Source: Candidatus Cloacimonadota bacterium (GTDB lineage: Bacteria > Cloacimonadota > Cloacimonadia > JGIOTU-2). From it: 16,647 nt of DNA. Each line of letters begins with the position of its first letter. Position 1 is the stretch's first letter. Shown here piece by piece: positions 14,357-16,647 of the stretch. The stretch spans positions 1-16,647 of the forward strand of contig JAGHCS010000046.1 of assembly GCA_021160355.1 (NCBI GenBank), read 5' to 3'. The notes beneath the pieces are model-generated. The model worked only from the letters and a program-made list of their open reading frames with translations, was not told where the DNA came from and searched no databases. Both the position numbers and the translations under genes were made by a program.

Positions 14357-15313
14357 ATGAGAACATATAAAATAATCAAAACATTACTTTCTTTCGTGGC
14401 AATAATTGGATTGTTCACCTCCTTTGCATTTGCAGAAGAAGAACTTTCAGGTGGACAGGGTGGTGCGTTCCTGAGAATTCCTGTTGGTGCTCGTCCAGCC
14501 GGACTGGGAAATGCTTTTACCGCTATTGCCGATGACGGATCTGCTCCTTTCTACAATCCTGCAGGTCTATGCCAGATAAAAGGCACACGTATGGGTGCAA
14601 TGTACAATGTCATGAGTATGGACAGAATCAACTACCAGGCATCGCTCATTGTGGGCAGTAAGCGTAATGCAGCTATGGCAGTTACCTTTAACAGCTTTGG
14701 TGTTGGCGATATAATTCAATGCGATCCCGGTGGTACTCCAAGCGGTGACACCTTTAGTGCAAGTGATATGGCTATAGGTATTTCTGCAGGTGGAAAGATC
14801 ATTTCTTTGCTGAACATCGGTGCAGGAGCCAAGTATATCATGCAGTCTATTGATGAGAACAAGGCAACAGGTTTTGTCTTTGATCTCGGTGCATTGGTTG
14901 CTTCTCCTATCTCAAGCGGACTGATAAAGCAGTTACGCCTTGGTGCAAGCTTGATGAATTTCGGCGGAAAGATGAAATGGGATACTGATTCTGATCATGA
15001 GGATGAAATATTTCCCACCTTGCGACTTGGTGCGTCTGCAGATCTTCAACTTACATCATTTGATGTGATTGGCATTGCAGAAATATCTCAACCACTTGGA
15101 CGTGAAGGCGATCAGAAAAAAGATTTCAAACTGCATCTTGGCGTTGAAGGATGGCTTGCAAACTTATTTGCAGTCCGTGCTGGTCTGGATGGAGAAGATT
15201 TCACAATGGGCGCTTCTATCCTGTTCGGTGATTTCCGATTCGACTATGCCTATATTGCTGATTATCTTGATGAAGGTGCAACTCATAAACTTGCAATTGA
15301 CTTAGGATTCTAA
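14357..15313 (+). CDS. porV: PorV/UPF0164-family outer-membrane beta-barrel protein
   Basis: This 318-residue protein has a signal peptide at 1-26 (MRTYKIIKTLLSFVAIIGLF, then TSFAFA). The mature start, GGAFLRIPVGARPAGLGNAF followed by TAIADDGSAPFYNPAGL, is the hallmark of the PorV/PorQ/UPF0164 group, relatives of the FadL barrels. The rest alternates beta-strands (LRLGASLMNFGG, FAVRAGLDG, FRFDYAYI) and ends LAIDLGF with a terminal Phe, as expected for an outer-membrane barrel. In Bacteroidota PorV shuttles type IX cargo from the translocon to the surface attachment complex. Here it follows the 919-residue cargo-like protein, with AAAGGAG just before the ATG, so the two should be made together. 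Other UPF0164 members have unknown roles, so the symbol is tentative. A terminator follows. Confidence 0.85.
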   Translation: MRTYKIIKTLLSFVAIIGLFTSFAFAEEELSGGQGGAFLRIPVGARPAGLGNAFTAIADDGSAPFYNPAGLCQIKGTRMGAMYNVMSMDRINYQASLIVGSKRNAAMAVTFNSFGVGDIIQCDPGGTPSGDTFSASDMAIGISAGGKIISLLNIGAGAKYIMQSIDENKATGFVFDLGALVASPISSGLIKQLRLGASLMNFGGKMKWDTDSDHEDEIFPTLRLGASADLQLTSFDVIGIAEISQPLGREGDQKKDFKLHLGVEGWLANLFAVRAGLDGEDFTMGASILFGDFRFDYAYIADYLDEGATHKLAIDLGF

Positions 15314-15334
15314 GCTAAGAAAGAAAACTATATT

Positions 15335-15377
15335 AACGGCTTTGTCCTGATTATTCGGGATGAAGCCGTTTTTCTTT
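15335..15377 (+). terminator. Rho-independent terminator after the PorV-like gene
   Basis: An 8-bp GC-containing stem (AACGGCTT 15335-15342 with AAGCCGTT 15363-15370) is extended by an inner stem CCTGA/TCGGG with one wobble, and is followed by the T-rich run TTTTTCTTT. It begins 22 bases after the stop codon. The minus-strand reading has a poorer T tract, so it may only weakly stop tmRNA transcription coming the other way. Confidence 0.9.
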
Positions 15378-15396
15378 AATTGAAGGATAAATAATT

Positions 15397-15487
15397 CTGT
15401 CACACTGAGGTTCTCGAAGTGCGATGAGACCGCCTTCATTTCGTTACGGTGTGTCAGTCTTCGGTCGTCGCTCCGCTCCAAGCGAAG
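15397..15487. repeat. Probable dispersed intergenic repeat unit beside ssrA
   Basis: This stretch is noticeably richer in G and C than its surroundings and has no gene. It begins CTGTCACACTGAGGTTCTCG. CTGTCACAC (15397-15405) nearly pairs with GTGTGTCAG (15449-15457, one mismatch), and CTTCG (15459-15463) pairs with CGAAG (15483-15487). From memory, variants of CACTGAG..TCGAAGTG are scattered between genes in many uncultured-lineage genomes; that it is repeated in this genome is inference because only one copy is in the window. Confidence 0.45.
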
Positions 15488-15841
<354 letters not shown>

Positions 15842-15877
15842 TATGTGTCTTTTAAAAAACATTTGAACGTGCATAAT

Positions 15878-15905
15878 AATGTATAACCACAAAAGTTAAC
15901 GTCAA
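15878..15905 (-). promoter_or_regulatory. Likely sigma-70-type promoter of ssrA
   Basis: TTGACG at 15905-15900 is followed after 16 bases by TACATT at 15883-15878; CATTAT after 18 bases is an alternative -10. This would start transcription some 30 bases ahead of the mature tmRNA 5' end, leaving a leader for RNase P removal, which is normal for ssrA. Confidence 0.55.
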
Positions 15906-16058
15906 GAATTGATGTAAAGAAAACTGTAAGTCGTTTATCCAAATCCTGGCAGGCTTGTGACAAATTCTTGTATAATTGTTCAGTAGTGTTTTTCCCGTGC
16001 TTTTCGTGAATTTCGTCTGACACGGCGTAGCGTAGCGGAGATGGGTGGTTAAAATCTT
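15906..16058. other. Gene-free stretch with a GC-richer repeat-like block between ssrA and DUF89 gene
   Basis: No gene is supported here. A block at about 15994-16045 contains GCGTA twice in tandem (16025-16034) within GGCGTAGCGTAGCGGAG, plus CGTCTGACACGG and CGTGAATTTCG. Its composition differs from the flanking AT-rich DNA and resembles the block on the other side of ssrA, so it may be another dispersed intergenic repeat. An open frame across it reads into the tmRNA promoter and is not believable as a gene. Confidence 0.4.
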
Positions 16059-16647
16059 CTACTCGCTGCAAGGAAGTGATTCCATCAAAACAAGCGAGTT
16101 AATTGGAACACCAATATCTCTTGCCAGCACTTCACATTTTACTTTGAGGAGGAAAAAGATCTCTCTGCTTTCATCAGACATTCCTTCATAATTGCCCTGC
16201 CCTTTACTGATGATCATGTCAGCATTTATGAAAATTTCTTTAAACTCCTCACTGCATTTAGAAAGAATAATTCCGGGCGTTGCAGAACCGGAAGAAATGA
16301 TCTTCGCAAATCTGTCTATTCCAGCACGCTTCGCATCTTTTTCTACTACATCATTTATAACCGGAGTTTCACGAACTGAATAATACACTTTTTTATGAGC
16401 AAACTGCTCGATCAACAACCTGTCAAATACAGATTCGCCTGCATTATCACCTATATAGAGAATTGTGTCAGCCCGTTCTAACCGACTTCTAAATAATTCA
16501 TAATCGTTTATTGCTAAATCTTTATGAATGATAGTTTCGATTTCCGAGGGAATATCGATATTTTGGTGAATCGCTAAGTCAATGACATTTCCGGCAATTC
16601 CCATTTTGATAGCAGTGAATAGGTGATCGGGGCTTTCTTCAATGATA
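16059..16647 (-). CDS. DUF89 / ARMT1-like metal-dependent phosphatase domain protein, 5' end cut by window edge
   Basis: The last 195 or so residues of a COG1578 (DUF89) protein are present. The frame is open to the right edge (SPDHLFTAIKMGIAGNVIDL near the edge), so the true start is outside and the Met at 16604 is internal. Family motifs are GDNAGESVFDRLL, VRETPVINDVVEKDAKRAG, ISSGSATPG, ADMIISKGQGNYEGMSD and the terminal FFLLKVKCEVLARDIGVPIN. The Asp and Asn residues in GDNAGE and the later acidic residues form the metal site in characterised relatives, which are metal-dependent damage-control phosphatases acting on phosphorylated metabolites. The exact substrate is unknown. The stop lies about 150 bases upstream of the ssrA promoter on the same strand with no clear terminator between. 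Confidence 0.9.
   Translation of the reverse strand, partial: IIEESPDHLFTAIKMGIAGNVIDLAIHQNIDIPSEIETIIHKDLAINDYELFRSRLERADTILYIGDNAGESVFDRLLIEQFAHKKVYYSVRETPVINDVVEKDAKRAGIDRFAKIISSGSATPGIILSKCSEEFKEIFINADMIISKGQGNYEGMSDESREIFFLLKVKCEVLARDIGVPINSLVLMESLPCSE

Overview
The window is AT-rich bacterial chromosome, probably from an uncultured member of the FCB group. Candidatus Cloacimonadota or a neighbouring phylum is my best guess. The reasons are two large secreted proteins that end in a FlgD-Ig-like, type IX-secretion-style C-terminal domain, a PorV/UPF0164-type outer-membrane barrel beside one of them, Gram-negative signal peptides, and good Shine-Dalgarno sites at most genes. The phylum is an inference from gene content; no rRNA is present.

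Left part (1-5796, all minus strand). A C4 zinc-ribbon/coiled-coil protein runs off the left edge. It is separated by a clear rho-independent terminator and about 150 bases of unexplained sequence from a tight operon read leftwards: polA (DNA polymerase I with an intact proofreading domain), a LarA-type nickel-pincer racemase/epimerase homologue, and a DUF362 protein with two [4Fe-4S] motifs. Gaps between these genes are 8-9 bases.

Middle part (5883-11462, plus strand). It diverges from polA across an 86-base region that holds a perfect TTGACA-bearing inverted repeat. The order is an exported zinc N-acetylmuramoyl-L-alanine amidase, a beta-propeller-like surface protein with a type IX-style tail, an exported YdjY-domain protein, an exported alpha/alpha-toroid (squalene-cyclase/prenyltransferase repeat) protein, and a cytosolic reductive-dehalogenase-like corrinoid/iron-sulfur protein. 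No terminator is visible inside this run, so it may be one transcript.

Right-middle part (11581-15313, plus strand). A 919-residue secreted protein combines PKD domains, a second alpha/alpha toroid, a CARDB-like domain and the type IX-style tail. It is followed 16 bases later by a PorV-like outer-membrane barrel and a strong terminator. The two toroid proteins, the two matching C-terminal tails and the PorV-like barrel suggest one cell-surface programme: PorV-type proteins are known to carry type IX cargo at the outer membrane. The YdjY / toroid / RdhA-like trio is the least explained part and the best candidate for an undescribed system.

Right end (15314-16647). A complete tmRNA gene (ssrA) lies on the minus strand with encoded CCA and predicted tag ADENLALAA. 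Sequence resembling dispersed intergenic repeats lies on both sides. A DUF89/ARMT1-like phosphatase gene enters from the right edge. No tRNA, rRNA, CRISPR array, insertion sequence or prophage gene was seen.
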